A stretch of DNA of 64,000 nucleotides from DASVWZ01 sp963708575 (GCA_963708575.1 CAVPTB010000007.1:682001-746000), one strand, 5' to 3'. Counted from the first letter of the stretch, positions 1-9,477 are shown. Numbers and translations: made by a program. The notes: generated by a model from the letters alone, not told the origin.

Positions 1-2
1 TT

Positions 3-719
3 TGGTGCGAGAGTCCCGGTTCCATCACCATGGAAGTCCAGGATGTTCCCGTAATCGTGGAAGCCGCGCACCGTGCCGGCGTTCTGGTAATACTCGACAA
101 CACCTGGTCCGCCGGTCTCTACTTCGAGGCCTTCGCCCACGGCGTGGATGTCACCATGCAGGCTTTGACGAAATACGTCGGCGGCCACAGCGATCTGCTC
201 TTGGGGTCGATCACCGTCCGCGATGAGGGTCTTTACAAAAAGTTAGGCGCCACCCATCAACTGCTAGGCTGCCCCGCCTCCCCCGACGACTGCAGCCTCG
301 CGCTCCGCGGTATGAAGACCCTCGCCGTCCGCCTGTCGGCAATCGAGCGGGCGGCTCTTGATCTGGCTCGTTGGCTTGCGGACCGTCCCGAGGTCGAACG
401 AGTCCTCCACCCGGCACTCCCCTCCTGTCCTGGGCACGAGTGTTGGAAGCGTGACTTCACCGGCTCGGCCGGTATCTTTTCCGTTGTGTTTCGTAATGCC
501 TTCACTAAAAACCAGGTTCTGAGCTTCGTAAATGCCCTTCAACTATTCAAAATCGGGTACAGCTGGGGTGGCGTGACCAGCTTGGCGGTCGCTTATGACT
601 TTCACGGTGCACCCCACCGGCCCGAGTACGGCCACCGGATCGTCAGGTTGAGCATTGGGCTGGAGGACGTCGACGATTTGAAGGCAGATCTGGCCCAATC
701 CCTCGCCAAAATCGTATAA
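3..719 (+). CDS. metC: Cystathionine beta-lyase (MetC type), 5' end cut by window edge
   Basis: A PLP-dependent Cys/Met metabolism enzyme that would cleave cystathionine to homocysteine, pyruvate and ammonia in the cytoplasm. The frame is open to the left edge and begins inside the conserved ESPGS segment, so the N-terminal part is outside the window; the first ATG (position 30) is internal. Visible hallmarks are the DNTW motif, the PLP-lysine motif ALTKYVGGHSD, the GHECWKRDFTGS segment, the YSWGG loop and the C-terminal IGLEDVDDL motif. The last three strongly resemble enterobacterial MetC, which is why beta-lyase is preferred over gamma-synthase. A 178-bp gap without a clear terminator separates it from the next gene on the same strand. 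Confidence 0.88.
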   Translation, partial: WCESPGSITMEVQDVPVIVEAAHRAGVLVILDNTWSAGLYFEAFAHGVDVTMQALTKYVGGHSDLLLGSITVRDEGLYKKLGATHQLLGCPASPDDCSLALRGMKTLAVRLSAIERAALDLARWLADRPEVERVLHPALPSCPGHECWKRDFTGSAGIFSVVFRNAFTKNQVLSFVNALQLFKIGYSWGGVTSLAVAYDFHGAPHRPEYGHRIVRLSIGLEDVDDLKADLAQSLAKIV

Positions 720-897
720 ATAGAACGCGGGGAATACAGTTATCACTGTATGGCAACTTAGGCGGAACTACGGTGTACTGAATCCCTGAATCTGGGGCAT
801 AGTGCATAAATCCGGCCATCGTTTTAGGAATATTTTGCTGCAGCAAGCCATCCGGGCCCTACCGAAGTCCAGTCTTAACAGTTAGCGGAGTGAATCA

Positions 898-3800
898 GTG
901 GCAGCGTTGCGAATTCTCATTGCCGACGACCACGATGTGGTGAGGCGTGGCCTCCGATCACTCGTGGAATCCCGCCCGGACTGGAAAGTTTGCGGAGAAG
1001 CGGTCGACGGGCGCGATGCCATCGCCAAGACCGAGGAGTTGCGACCCGACGTCATCCTGCTCGATATCACCATGCCTCACCTGAATGGGTTGGAGGCAGC
1101 CAAAGTAATCCGCAAACAGGTGCCAAAAACCGAGATTATTCTCGTCAGCCAGCATGACTCCTCCCAGGTGCACAAAGCTGCAATGGATGCAGGTGTCCGC
1201 GCCTTCGTCGCGAAATCCCAGGTCGCCCGCGATTTGGTTACCGCCCTGGACTCGATTGTCGTCGACGGCCGTAACGGGCATCTTTCAACGAAAGCGAAGG
1301 AAACTACCGAGCCTCCGGCCGCACGCCCGTCCGGGAAAGTCCAGAAAACGAAAACCTCCGTCAGGTCAGACTTACAGTGGTTAGCCAACGGCGGCGAAGT
1401 CGCCGAAATCATGAAATCCATGGACTGGTCCAACTCACCCTTGGGCCCCCTGGATCAGTGGCCGCAGAGTCTGAAAACGACCATCAGTATCTGTCTCGCC
1501 TCCCGCTTCGAACTTTTTATATGGTGGGGAAAAGACCTTACCGTTTTGTACAACGACGCTTATCGCCAAACTCTGGCCTCCAAACATCCTTGGGCTTTGG
1601 GCAGACCCGGAGCCGAGGTGTGGCGCGAAATCTGGGACGTGATTGGCCCCATGCTCCATCGAGTCATGGACACCGGCATGGCCACTTGGTCAGACGACTT
1701 GCAGCTCTTTCTCGAACGCCACGGTTACGTCGAAGAAACCTACCACACGTTTTCTTACAGCCCGATTCGCGATGAATCTGGCGGGGTGGGAGGCGTATTC
1801 ACCGCTGTCGCTCAAACTACAGAAAGGGTCATCGGCGAGCGTCGCTTGCGTACCTTGCGTGACTTGGCCTCGAGCGGGACAGACGCCAAGGGCGAGCCCG
1901 AATCTTGGAGCGCCGCCGCCGAAGTGCTCAGCCAGAATCCTTATGACATTGGGTTTGCGGTCCTGTATTGCCTCAGCGAGGATGGGACCGAAGCCGTCGC
2001 CACGGGTTATTCCGGCATCAGCCCGGACCACCAATTGTGCCCAAAAAAAGTTATCTTGGCGCACCCTCCCCACAAGGTCGGCACCCTCATAGCCGAAACC
2101 GCGCGCACCGGAAAAGCGGCAGAGCTGAAGCGCACTGACGTGCTGGGCTTCGAACTCCCCAATGGCGTGTGGGGCGATCAACCTCAAGAACTCATCGTCT
2201 TGCCCATCTCCCAAACCGGACAGGCTCAGCTCCTCGGTGTTTTGGTTGCGGGAGTGAATACACGAAAGCGCTTGGATGAAAGCTATCGTACGTTTTTCAA
2301 TCTGGTCGCCGGACAGATCGCCAAGGGTGTCGCCGATGCCATGGCCTACGAGCAGACTCGCAAGCGCGCCGAGGCGCTGGCCGAACTTGATCGCGCGAAA
2401 ACAACTTTCTTCGGCAACGTCAGCCACGAATTCCGCACCCCGCTGACCCTCATGCTTGGTCCCTTGGACGATATTTTAGCCAAGCAGAATTCCCTTCTTG
2501 CTGAGGATCGCGACGAGCTGGAAGTAGTTCGCCGCAACGGTTTGCGCCTGTTGAAGCTGGTGAACTCCCTGTTGGATTTCTCCCGCATTGAAGCCGGCCG
2601 CGTGCAGGCCATGTATCAGCCGACAGATCTCTCCGCTCTCACCGCCGAACTCGGCAGCATGTTCCGTTCGGCGATGGATCGTGCTGGACTGAATTTGGTC
2701 GTCGACTGCCAGCCGCTTCCTGAGCCGGTCTACGTCGACCGTGACATGTGGGAGAAGGTTGTCTTGAACCTGCTTTCCAATGCTTTCAAGTTCACCTTCG
2801 AGGGCGAGGTCCGTCTCGGTCTTCACGCATCAGGTCGCCACGTCGAGCTGACCGTGGAAGACACGGGAATCGGAATTCCCGAAGCCGAGTTACCACGCCT
2901 CTTCGAACGTTTTCATCGCGTAGAAGGGTCTCGCGGCCGGACTCACGAAGGCACAGGAATCGGCTTGGCGCTGCTGCAAGAACTCGTCAAACTTCACGGT
3001 GGATTTGTGCACGTGAAGAGCTCGGTTGGGCGAGGCAGTATTTTCACAGTTTCGATTCCTTTGGGAAAGGCGCACTTGCCGGCAGACCGTGTTGGAGGCG
3101 TTCGCACTCAGGCATCGACCGCCCTGCGAGCCGATACTTATGTGCAAGAAGCGCTGCGATGGCTGCCCGAAGACTCCGCCACCATCGAATCCAGCGGCGT
3201 TATCCCCGACGTCGTCCCCGGTGCCGCGCCTTCCGACTTTGAACCAACCGCGGGTGCCGGTCGACCGTTGATCGTTCTCGCCGATGACAATGCCGATATG
3301 CGTGAGTACGTCCGCAGACTGCTTTTGCAGCACTACCGTGTCCATGCCGTCTCCAATGGCGAAGAGGCGTTGAAGGCGATTCGCGAACTAAAGCCCGACT
3401 TGATTCTTACCGACATCATGATGCCGGTCGTCGACGGCTTCGGTGTCCTGCAGGCTGTCCGCGACGATCCTGAGACCAAGGCGAAGCCCGTGATTCTGCT
3501 TTCCGCGCGAGCCGGAGAAGAAGCCCGCGTTGAAGGCCTGCATGCTGGCGCCGACGATTACCTGGTTAAACCGTTTACCGCGCGTGAACTGCTCGCTCGC
3601 GTCGGCTCTCATTTGAAAATGTCGCGTATACGCCACGAGGCCGCTGAACTGGAGCGAAGGTTGCGTGCCGAAGCTGATCTTGAGCGGAGCCGTTTACGCG
3701 AAGTGTTTCTCCAGGCGCCCGGCCCGATTCTCATGCTTACCGGTCCGGATTTTCGCGTCGAGTTTGTGAACGAAGCTTACGTTGCCGCTGCTGGCCGGAA

Positions 3801-4815
3801 GGCGATTGACGACATTCAGGACAAGCTTCTTTTCGACGCGATTCCAGAACTCCGGGACCAACAATTCCCCGAGCTTTTTGCTACCGTCTATCGTACCGGC
3901 GAACCCTTCATGGGAAGGGAATGGATGGTGATGTTGAATCGCGACGGCCAATTGCGGCCCACTTATTTCAATTTCATCTTCCAACCGATCCGCGACGTGA
4001 GCGGAAACGTAACCTCAATTCTGGTCCACGCCCACGAAGTGACAGACCAGGTGGTCGCCCGGACTGGCCTGGAGCAACGGGTTCGCGAACGAACCTCAGA
4101 ATTGGAACAGGCGGAAGAAAGCCTGCGCGCTCTTTCCGGACGCTTGCTGCAGATCCAGGACGAAGAACGCCGCCGCATTGCTCGCGAGTTGCATGATAGC
4201 GCGGGCCAATTACTGGCTGCTCTTGGCATGAATCTGATTCCCCTCCAGGCCAAAGTAGAAAAGCTCGGCCCCGACGCCGTCCGCGTCGCCAATGAAAGCG
4301 TCGCATTGGTCGATGAACTCACCAAGGAACTACGCACCATTTCGCACTTGCTCCATCCGCCCATGCTCGACGAAGCCGGTCTCGACTTGGCGCTGCAATG
4401 GTTCGTCGAAGGTTTTGGCGAACGCAGCAAAATCTCTGTGCAGTTCGACCGTACCCCGGACTTGGGAAGGCTGCCGCGCGAGATCGAGACAACGATCTTC
4501 CGGATCGTGCAAGAGTCCCTCACCAATATTCACCGTCACTCCGGAAGTACCACTGCATTGGTTCGGATCACTCGCGATGGAGACTTAGTACAGGTGGAGG
4601 TTGCCGATCGCGGTAAAGGTATCCGCACCGATAAAGATTCGGTTCCCGGCGGCGTATTACGTCCCGGCGTCGGAATTCAAGGCATGAAGGAACGCGTTCG
4701 CCAGTTAAAGGGAAATTTTGAAATCCGCTCCAACGCCGAAGGAACCAGCGTCTCCGTAACCCTGCCGCTGTCCCCCACCCAAAAGCAAAAGCCCGCCCAA
4801 GAAGTCCCCGCCTAA
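898..4815 (+). CDS. Hybrid sensor kinase with two kinase cores and two receiver domains
   Basis: A 1305-residue cytoplasmic signalling protein starting at a GTG. Domains in order: receiver domain (about 1-120, phosphoacceptor Asp56 in LLDITMP); a PAS-like segment (about 165-310); a GAF-like segment (about 330-480); HisKA with phosphoacceptor His510 (SHEFRTP) and an HATPase domain with DTGIGIP; a second receiver domain (about 790-910, Asp839 in LTDIMMP, lysine in YLVKPF); a PAS domain (about 930-1050); then a second kinase core of the HisKA_3 type (His1099 in RELHDSAGQ) with its own ATPase domain (DRGKGI). No membrane helix is seen. All key residues of both kinases and both receivers are present. 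No transmitter or DNA-binding partner is adjacent, so the output is unknown. Confidence 0.93.
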   Translation: MAALRILIADDHDVVRRGLRSLVESRPDWKVCGEAVDGRDAIAKTEELRPDVILLDITMPHLNGLEAAKVIRKQVPKTEIILVSQHDSSQVHKAAMDAGVRAFVAKSQVARDLVTALDSIVVDGRNGHLSTKAKETTEPPAARPSGKVQKTKTSVRSDLQWLANGGEVAEIMKSMDWSNSPLGPLDQWPQSLKTTISICLASRFELFIWWGKDLTVLYNDAYRQTLASKHPWALGRPGAEVWREIWDVIGPMLHRVMDTGMATWSDDLQLFLERHGYVEETYHTFSYSPIRDESGGVGGVFTAVAQTTERVIGERRLRTLRDLASSGTDAKGEPESWSAAAEVLSQNPYDIGFAVLYCLSEDGTEAVATGYSGISPDHQLCPKKVILAHPPHKVGTLIAETARTGKAAELKRTDVLGFELPNGVWGDQPQELIVLPISQTGQAQLLGVLVAGVNTRKRLDESYRTFFNLVAGQIAKGVADAMAYEQTRKRAEALAELDRAKTTFFGNVSHEFRTPLTLMLGPLDDILAKQNSLLAEDRDELEVVRRNGLRLLKLVNSLLDFSRIEAGRVQAMYQPTDLSALTAELGSMFRSAMDRAGLNLVVDCQPLPEPVYVDRDMWEKVVLNLLSNAFKFTFEGEVRLGLHASGRHVELTVEDTGIGIPEAELPRLFERFHRVEGSRGRTHEGTGIGLALLQELVKLHGGFVHVKSSVGRGSIFTVSIPLGKAHLPADRVGGVRTQASTALRADTYVQEALRWLPEDSATIESSGVIPDVVPGAAPSDFEPTAGAGRPLIVLADDNADMREYVRRLLLQHYRVHAVSNGEEALKAIRELKPDLILTDIMMPVVDGFGVLQAVRDDPETKAKPVILLSARAGEEARVEGLHAGADDYLVKPFTARELLARVGSHLKMSRIRHEAAELERRLRAEADLERSRLREVFLQAPGPILMLTGPDFRVEFVNEAYVAAAGRKAIDDIQDKLLFDAIPELRDQQFPELFATVYRTGEPFMGREWMVMLNRDGQLRPTYFNFIFQPIRDVSGNVTSILVHAHEVTDQVVARTGLEQRVRERTSELEQAEESLRALSGRLLQIQDEERRRIARELHDSAGQLLAALGMNLIPLQAKVEKLGPDAVRVANESVALVDELTKELRTISHLLHPPMLDEAGLDLALQWFVEGFGERSKISVQFDRTPDLGRLPREIETTIFRIVQESLTNIHRHSGSTTALVRITRDGDLVQVEVADRGKGIRTDKDSVPGGVLRPGVGIQGMKERVRQLKGNFEIRSNAEGTSVSVTLPLSPTQKQKPAQEVPA

Positions 4816-4993
4816 ACTCATGTTGTTCTTAGCGCCCTTAGCGACAGCTTTGCGCTCTTTGTGGTTAGTTGCGCTTTGCTCTAGGGTGGCGAAGCCGTTC
4901 ACCACTGTCATTCAATCCCCACACCCAAGGCACTGAATCCTCCCCATCCTCCCTCCCGAGTGCTACACTGTCACGTTTTCCATAGGACTCTTC

Positions 4994-6382
4994 ATGAAAA
5001 AGACCATTTACGCCATCGTCCTTCTACTCTTGCTTTCCTCCGCCTTCGCCCAGCAGCTTCCTGCTGATCTTCGCGGCAAGATCGACAGCGTCGCCAAGGA
5101 TGTCCTCAACAAAACCGGAGTCCCCAGCGCCTCCGTGGCGGTTGTTAAAGATGGCCAGATTGCTTATCTGCAGGCTTACGGCCTCGCCCGCCTCGATCCC
5201 GAAACTCCAGCCAAGCCTGACATGCGCTATAGCATCGGCTCCATCAGCAAGCAATTCACCGCCGCATCCATTCTTCTCTTGCAAGAGCAGCACAAGCTTT
5301 CTCTCGACGACAAGGTTGGCAAATTCTTGCCTGATCTCACCCGCGCCAACGAAATCACCATCCGCCAGTTGCTCTCGCACACCTCCGGCTATCAGGACTA
5401 TTGGCCCGAGGATTACGTTATGCCGCGTATGCTCCAGCCAGTCACTGCCCAAGAGATCCTCGACACTTGGGGTAAGAAGCCGCTCGATTTCGATCCTGGG
5501 GCGAAATGGCAATACAGCAACACCAACTACGTGATCGCTGGTGTGATTATCGAAAAAGTCAGTGGAGTTCCGCTGCTCGAGTTTCTTCACAAGAATGTTT
5601 TTGTCCCGCTCAACATGTACCGCGTTGCCGACACCGACGATGGGAGACTGAACCCTCCCGATCCCGCGGGATATTTGCGCTACGCCCTCGGTCCGCTCCG
5701 TCCCGCTCCAAAAGAAGGTAGAGGCTGGATGTTCGCCGCCGGAGAACTGGCGATGCCGGCCGAGGATCTGGCCAAGTGGGATGTTTCCATCATGAATCAA
5801 TCCTTGTTGAAGCCCGCATCCTACGCCGATTTCGGAAAGGAAGTCGTCCTCAACAACGGAGTCGGCACCGAGTACGCTCTGGGAGTTTTCGTGAAAGATG
5901 AAGACGGTCACCGTCGTTGGGAGCACAACGGAGAAGTCTCCGGATTCACCGCCGAAAACATCGTCTATCCGGACGACAAGACTGCGATCGTCGTGCTCAC
6001 CAATCAAGACGCGGCCTCAGCCTCGGGCCGCATCGGGCGCGAAATCGCTCCCTTGTTGTTCCAGACCGCCGACGCTGCGACCGCTCAGAAAGAGGAGCAA
6101 GCTCGCAAGATATTCGAAGGCCTCCAGCACGGCCAGATTGATCGCTCTCTATTCACCTCGAATGCCAATGCCTATTTCTCCGACCAGGCAATCCAGGACT
6201 TCGCCAGCGGCTTGGGACCTCTTGGAACGCCTCAGGAGTTTTCTCAGACTGCCCAGGAACTCCGCGGAGGAATGACACTGCGCATCTACCGCATCAAATT
6301 TCCCGAGAAAACCATTCGCGCCTGGACCTACGAAATGCCCGACGGAAAGTTGGAACAATACCAGATAGCCGCCACAAATTAA
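4994..6382 (+). CDS. Secreted serine hydrolase, class C beta-lactamase/PBP fold
   Basis: A 462-residue exported protein of the beta-lactamase (PF00144) family, members of which act as esterases, peptidases or beta-lactamases. Residues 1-20 form a signal peptide ending at AFAQ. The catalytic SxxK tetrad is SISK (Ser83-Lys86), the second motif is YSN in WQYSNTNY, and HNGEVSGF corresponds to the third motif. A C-terminal extension of about 110 residues follows the catalytic domain. It lies alone and converges with the stress-protein gene on the other strand, sharing a bidirectional terminator with it. The substrate cannot be told from sequence. Confidence 0.88.
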   Translation: MKKTIYAIVLLLLLSSAFAQQLPADLRGKIDSVAKDVLNKTGVPSASVAVVKDGQIAYLQAYGLARLDPETPAKPDMRYSIGSISKQFTAASILLLQEQHKLSLDDKVGKFLPDLTRANEITIRQLLSHTSGYQDYWPEDYVMPRMLQPVTAQEILDTWGKKPLDFDPGAKWQYSNTNYVIAGVIIEKVSGVPLLEFLHKNVFVPLNMYRVADTDDGRLNPPDPAGYLRYALGPLRPAPKEGRGWMFAAGELAMPAEDLAKWDVSIMNQSLLKPASYADFGKEVVLNNGVGTEYALGVFVKDEDGHRRWEHNGEVSGFTAENIVYPDDKTAIVVLTNQDAASASGRIGREIAPLLFQTADAATAQKEEQARKIFEGLQHGQIDRSLFTSNANAYFSDQAIQDFASGLGPLGTPQEFSQTAQELRGGMTLRIYRIKFPEKTIRAWTYEMPDGKLEQYQIAATN

Positions 6383-6449
6383 GAAAAGTCACCTTCGTGC
6401 ACCTAGGTGTCCTTTGTGGTTAAAGCGTTGCCCTTGAAGTTAATCACAA

Positions 6450-6479
6450 AAAAGCCCCCATTCTTAGCCGGGGGCTTTT
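6450..6479. terminator. Bidirectional intrinsic terminator
   Basis: A perfect 10-bp inverted repeat (AAAAGCCCCC / GGGGGCTTTT) around a 10-nt loop. The A-run on one side and T-run on the other let it end transcription of both convergent genes. Confidence 0.85.
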
Positions 6480-6495
6480 CGCGTGTGGGTAATTG

Positions 6496-7059
6496 TTAGC
6501 TGGCCCGAGGAAGAGGTTTATCGGTCTTCTGCCAATCCGCAGAGGCCTCGCCAGTCGAAGCCACGTCGACCGCGCCCGTTCTGTCTAGGATTTCCTTCGC
6601 CTTCTTCGTCCAGTTCGAATCATCGCAATGAACGCTCAACAGAATCCCGCCAGCTTTGACGCGTCCCTCGTAGCGCTTGGCTTCGTATTCAGGAATGCCC
6701 ATGCCCACCAGCGCTCCTGTGATCCCGCCAATCGCTCCGCCGACTCCAACTCCGGTCAGCGCCGCCACAATCGGCCCCGCTGCGATCAGCGGTCCAATGC
6801 CGGGAATCGCTAGCGCGCCGATGCCCGCGAGCCATCCCAAGGTTCCACCAATCACCGCCCCAGTAGTTGCGCCGGTAGCTGTACCTTCAGGTGCCTTGGT
6901 ATTCTTTTCGACTGCAAAATCTTTGGTCCCTTGGTTCTCCGGAAACAACACGGAAATATCGGTATTTCGAAAGCCCTCCGCTCGCAACGCGTCAACCGCA
7001 TACTCCACATCCGCTTGTGTCTGATAAATCCCGAATGCCGCTGTATTTTTACCCGCCAT
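6496..7059 (-). CDS. General stress protein, YflT-like domain with glycine-zipper helices
   Basis: A 187-residue protein. Residues 1-55 resemble the N-terminal domain of the heat/general-stress protein YflT family (FGIYQTQADVEYAVDALRAE). Residues 70-125 are very rich in Gly and Ala with GxxxG spacing (GGTLGWLAGIGALAIPGIG), which suggests paired hydrophobic helices inserted in or lying on a membrane. The C-terminal third is soluble (SVHCDDSNWTKKAKEILDRTGAVDV), as in proteins that bring a small alpha/beta domain next to a glycine zipper. The upstream AGGGAGG-like purine stretch fits a ribosome site. Its biochemical role is unknown; the name follows the family. Confidence 0.8.
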   Translation of the reverse strand: MAGKNTAAFGIYQTQADVEYAVDALRAEGFRNTDISVLFPENQGTKDFAVEKNTKAPEGTATGATTGAVIGGTLGWLAGIGALAIPGIGPLIAAGPIVAALTGVGVGGAIGGITGALVGMGIPEYEAKRYEGRVKAGGILLSVHCDDSNWTKKAKEILDRTGAVDVASTGEASADWQKTDKPLPRAS

Positions 7060-7188
7060 GGAAATCCTCCCGTCCCGTATTGAGCCACACGCCTTGGATG
7101 GCGATGTTGCAGTTCCCGATGGCCGCTCAAAAAAGCAAAAACCAGCAACTCTGGGTTAAGATTCCTTGTTGCTCAGGGAGGACCACCG

Positions 7189-8112
7189 ATGGATGCGTCG
7201 CAAGGCTTGATGTTTTTGTTCTACGCAATCGTCGCCATATTCGCGATTGGAACCCTTCTCAGCGGCTTTTATCAGGTTCGCACCGCAGAGGCCATCGTCA
7301 TCCAGCGCATGGGTAAGTTCAATCGCGTCGCCAACGCAGGCATCAACTTCAAATTGCCCTGGCTTGACCAAATCGCCGGACGCATCGATCTGCGCGTCCA
7401 GCAGCTGGCCCTCGATGTCGAAACCAAAACCAAAGACAACGTGTTCGTCAAGATTCCCGTGTCCGTGCAGTACCATGTCATTCCGGAAAAAGTCTACGAA
7501 GCGTTCTACAAGCTGGCCAATCCCAAACAGCAAATCTCTTCCTATGTGTTCAACGTCATTCTGGGCCACGTCCCCAAGATGATTCTCGACGACGCCTTCC
7601 TGCAGCAATCTGATATCGCCGTGGCCATCAAAGAAGGACTCGACGACGTCATGCGGACTTACGGTTATGCCATCGATCAGGCTCTGGTCACCGACATTGA
7701 GCCCGACGAAAAAGTGAAAGCCGCCATGAACGACATCAACGCCGCTCAACGCGAGCAAGTCGCCGCCAGCGCTCGCGGCGAAGCCGAGAAAATTCTGAAA
7801 GTGAAGCAGGCCGAGGCGGAAGCCGAGAGCAAAGCCTTGCAAGGGCAGGGAATCGCTAATCAACGCAAGGCGATCATCGAAGGTCTGAAAGAATCCGTGG
7901 AAGCATTTTCAAAAGCCGTCGAAGGAGCCACGCCCAAAGACGTCATGATGCTGGTTCTGGTCACCCAATATCTCGACACCATGAAAGAGATCGGAGCCAA
8001 CGACAAGAGCAACACCATCCTCCTCTCACACTCCCCGGCGGCCGTCGGAGACCTCTTCCGCCAAATGCAAGATGCCGTCATGATCGGCCAAAAAGCTGCC
8101 AGCCTGGGATAG
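7189..8112 (+). CDS. SPFH/stomatin-prohibitin family membrane protein
   Basis: A 307-residue protein with one N-terminal membrane segment (about 5-28) followed by an SPFH/Band 7 domain (AEAIVIQRMGKFNRVANAGI through the AINDI-type helix) and an Ala/Glu-rich coiled coil (about 190-235) typical of flotillin, stomatin and HflK/HflC proteins. Such proteins oligomerise into ring or cage scaffolds at the membrane and often modulate proteases or organise lipid domains. A strong AGGGAGG ribosome site precedes the ATG. No NfeD-type partner or protease gene is adjacent, so a specific complex cannot be named. Confidence 0.88.
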   Translation: MDASQGLMFLFYAIVAIFAIGTLLSGFYQVRTAEAIVIQRMGKFNRVANAGINFKLPWLDQIAGRIDLRVQQLALDVETKTKDNVFVKIPVSVQYHVIPEKVYEAFYKLANPKQQISSYVFNVILGHVPKMILDDAFLQQSDIAVAIKEGLDDVMRTYGYAIDQALVTDIEPDEKVKAAMNDINAAQREQVAASARGEAEKILKVKQAEAEAESKALQGQGIANQRKAIIEGLKESVEAFSKAVEGATPKDVMMLVLVTQYLDTMKEIGANDKSNTILLSHSPAAVGDLFRQMQDAVMIGQKAASLG

Positions 8113-8127
8113 GAACGACCGCCAGCC

Positions 8128-8265
8128 ATGCGAGTGGGATTTTCTCTCTGGGATGACCTGATTCAGCGCACCGCGCTTCAGGCTGGCTGCACCGTGCTCT
8201 TTTCCGAGGACATGCAGCAGGCGAGGGAAGTGGACGGCGTGCGGGTGGTGAATCCGTTTGCGTAA
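8128..8265 (+). pseudogene. C-terminal remnant of a PIN-domain (VapC-like) toxin
   Basis: A 45-residue open frame directly behind the SPFH stop codon and in the same frame as it. It reads FSLWDDLIQRTALQAGC, then LFSEDMQQ and a terminal VVNPF. This is the pattern of the last third of PIN-domain nucleases: helix with WDALI, AGC, L-SEDM with the conserved acidic pair, ending in NPF. The N-terminal two thirds, with the first catalytic aspartates, and any antitoxin gene are missing, so this is almost certainly non-functional. It suggests that a toxin-antitoxin module once stood next to the SIR2 gene. The match is from recalled family consensus, not a search. Confidence 0.6.
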
Positions 8266-8295
8266 GATCAGCTGCTAAATTATTCATGAGGTCTT

Positions 8296-9477
8296 ATGCA
8301 AAGCGAGGCTGATTTCGTATCTCAGAAGTTTTCTGTCTACGTTCTCGGTGCGGGCTTCTCCCGTCCCGCAGGCCTACCGCTCGCACCTGAACTGTGGACT
8401 GAAGTCCGGAATCGCGGCCTGTCACTGTCGGGGCGAGCAGGACAATTTCGCGAAGACCTGGAATATTTCGTGGAATACAAGGGAAGATGCGGCGAAACAG
8501 ACCTTACATTCGATCAAGTTAATTTTGAAGAATTCATGGCCTTTCTTGACGTAGAGTTTTACTTGGGACTACGGGGCAAAGACACATGGAGTTCCCAAGG
8601 AAATGAATCGCAGGTCGTGGTAAAGACGCTCATCGGAGAAATCCTCACTGAAAGAATGCCAGGTGCGGTTCCCGACCTCTACTTAGAATTCGTCCGTCTT
8701 CTCAAACCGGATGACTATGTTTTGACTTTTAACTACGACACTCTCCTCGAACGCGCTCTGGAAAGTGCCGGGATTCCATTTCGGCTTTACCCAGAGCGCC
8801 TCAAGCCGAATCCGTACGGCGGTCGGAACATGCTCATTGACGATTCGAGAAAGGAGGTAGTGGTGCTAAAGCTCCACGGCTCAATCGACTGGTTTGATCG
8901 GACCGACTATGCCCACCTCGAAAAACAACGTATCGAGCAGGGCTCTAGCTACGCGACGACCGATTTGGTGTTCGGAAGCCCCCAAAGATTCGGAGCTATT
9001 CCCTTGCTCGAAGGGCCTCGCTTTCCAGACGATCCGTTACGTCAGATGTATCGGGTGACAGACATTAAGAACCTTTACCGAAGCAGGTCGCTGTTCCTCG
9101 CAACCCCATCCCTGCTTAATCCCTCCTCCATGAAAATTCTCTATTCCAGGATGTTCAGAGAATTCTGGTGGGGATTGGGCGCCGTCGGCGAAATGAACTT
9201 TCGTATGGTGATAATCGGCTTCTCTTTGCCCTCTCAGGACGAGTACGCGCGGCAAGTTCTCTACCGCCTCATAAGAAACTATCAGAACATGTCTTGGGAC
9301 AAGGCCGGGGACGGTTTCGGCCACAAGAAGGCCCCGCTCGTGCTAATAGATTATCGTCCGTCGGTTGAGAAAGAAGAAGAGCTCAGACGCAGCTACGCTT
9401 TTGTCGATTGGAATAAGGCAGTTACTTGCTTTACGGGCTTCGACGATGCCGCTATCTCGTTGATCAAGGCTAACTGA
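8296..9477 (+). CDS. SIR2-like domain protein, possible anti-phage effector
   Basis: A 393-residue soluble protein. The N-terminus has the SIR2-like NAD-binding signature (GAGFSRPAGLPLAPEL, residues 18-33), then FNYDTLLE with Asn146 and LHGSIDWF with His194, the two positions that carry the active Asn and His in SIR2-type NAD hydrolases. It lacks the Cys4 zinc site of deacetylase sirtuins. Proteins of this class serve as NAD-depleting effectors in several phage-defence systems (for example Thoeris ThsA and DSR proteins), but no known partner gene is adjacent, so a defence role is inference. It lies between a PIN remnant and ssrA, a common integration target, and its base composition looks less GC-rich than its neighbours by eye. 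Confidence 0.82.
   Translation: MQSEADFVSQKFSVYVLGAGFSRPAGLPLAPELWTEVRNRGLSLSGRAGQFREDLEYFVEYKGRCGETDLTFDQVNFEEFMAFLDVEFYLGLRGKDTWSSQGNESQVVVKTLIGEILTERMPGAVPDLYLEFVRLLKPDDYVLTFNYDTLLERALESAGIPFRLYPERLKPNPYGGRNMLIDDSRKEVVVLKLHGSIDWFDRTDYAHLEKQRIEQGSSYATTDLVFGSPQRFGAIPLLEGPRFPDDPLRQMYRVTDIKNLYRSRSLFLATPSLLNPSSMKILYSRMFREFWWGLGAVGEMNFRMVIIGFSLPSQDEYARQVLYRLIRNYQNMSWDKAGDGFGHKKAPLVLIDYRPSVEKEEELRRSYAFVDWNKAVTCFTGFDDAAISLIKAN

Noticed and set aside
1690..2427. Long antisense frame (245 codons) inside the giant sensor kinase
   Set aside because: Composition is that of a shadow frame; the sense frame has complete kinase motifs.
5024..6007. 327-codon antisense frame opposite the serine hydrolase
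   Set aside because: The sense strand carries a signal peptide and catalytic motifs; the antisense frame has no family features.
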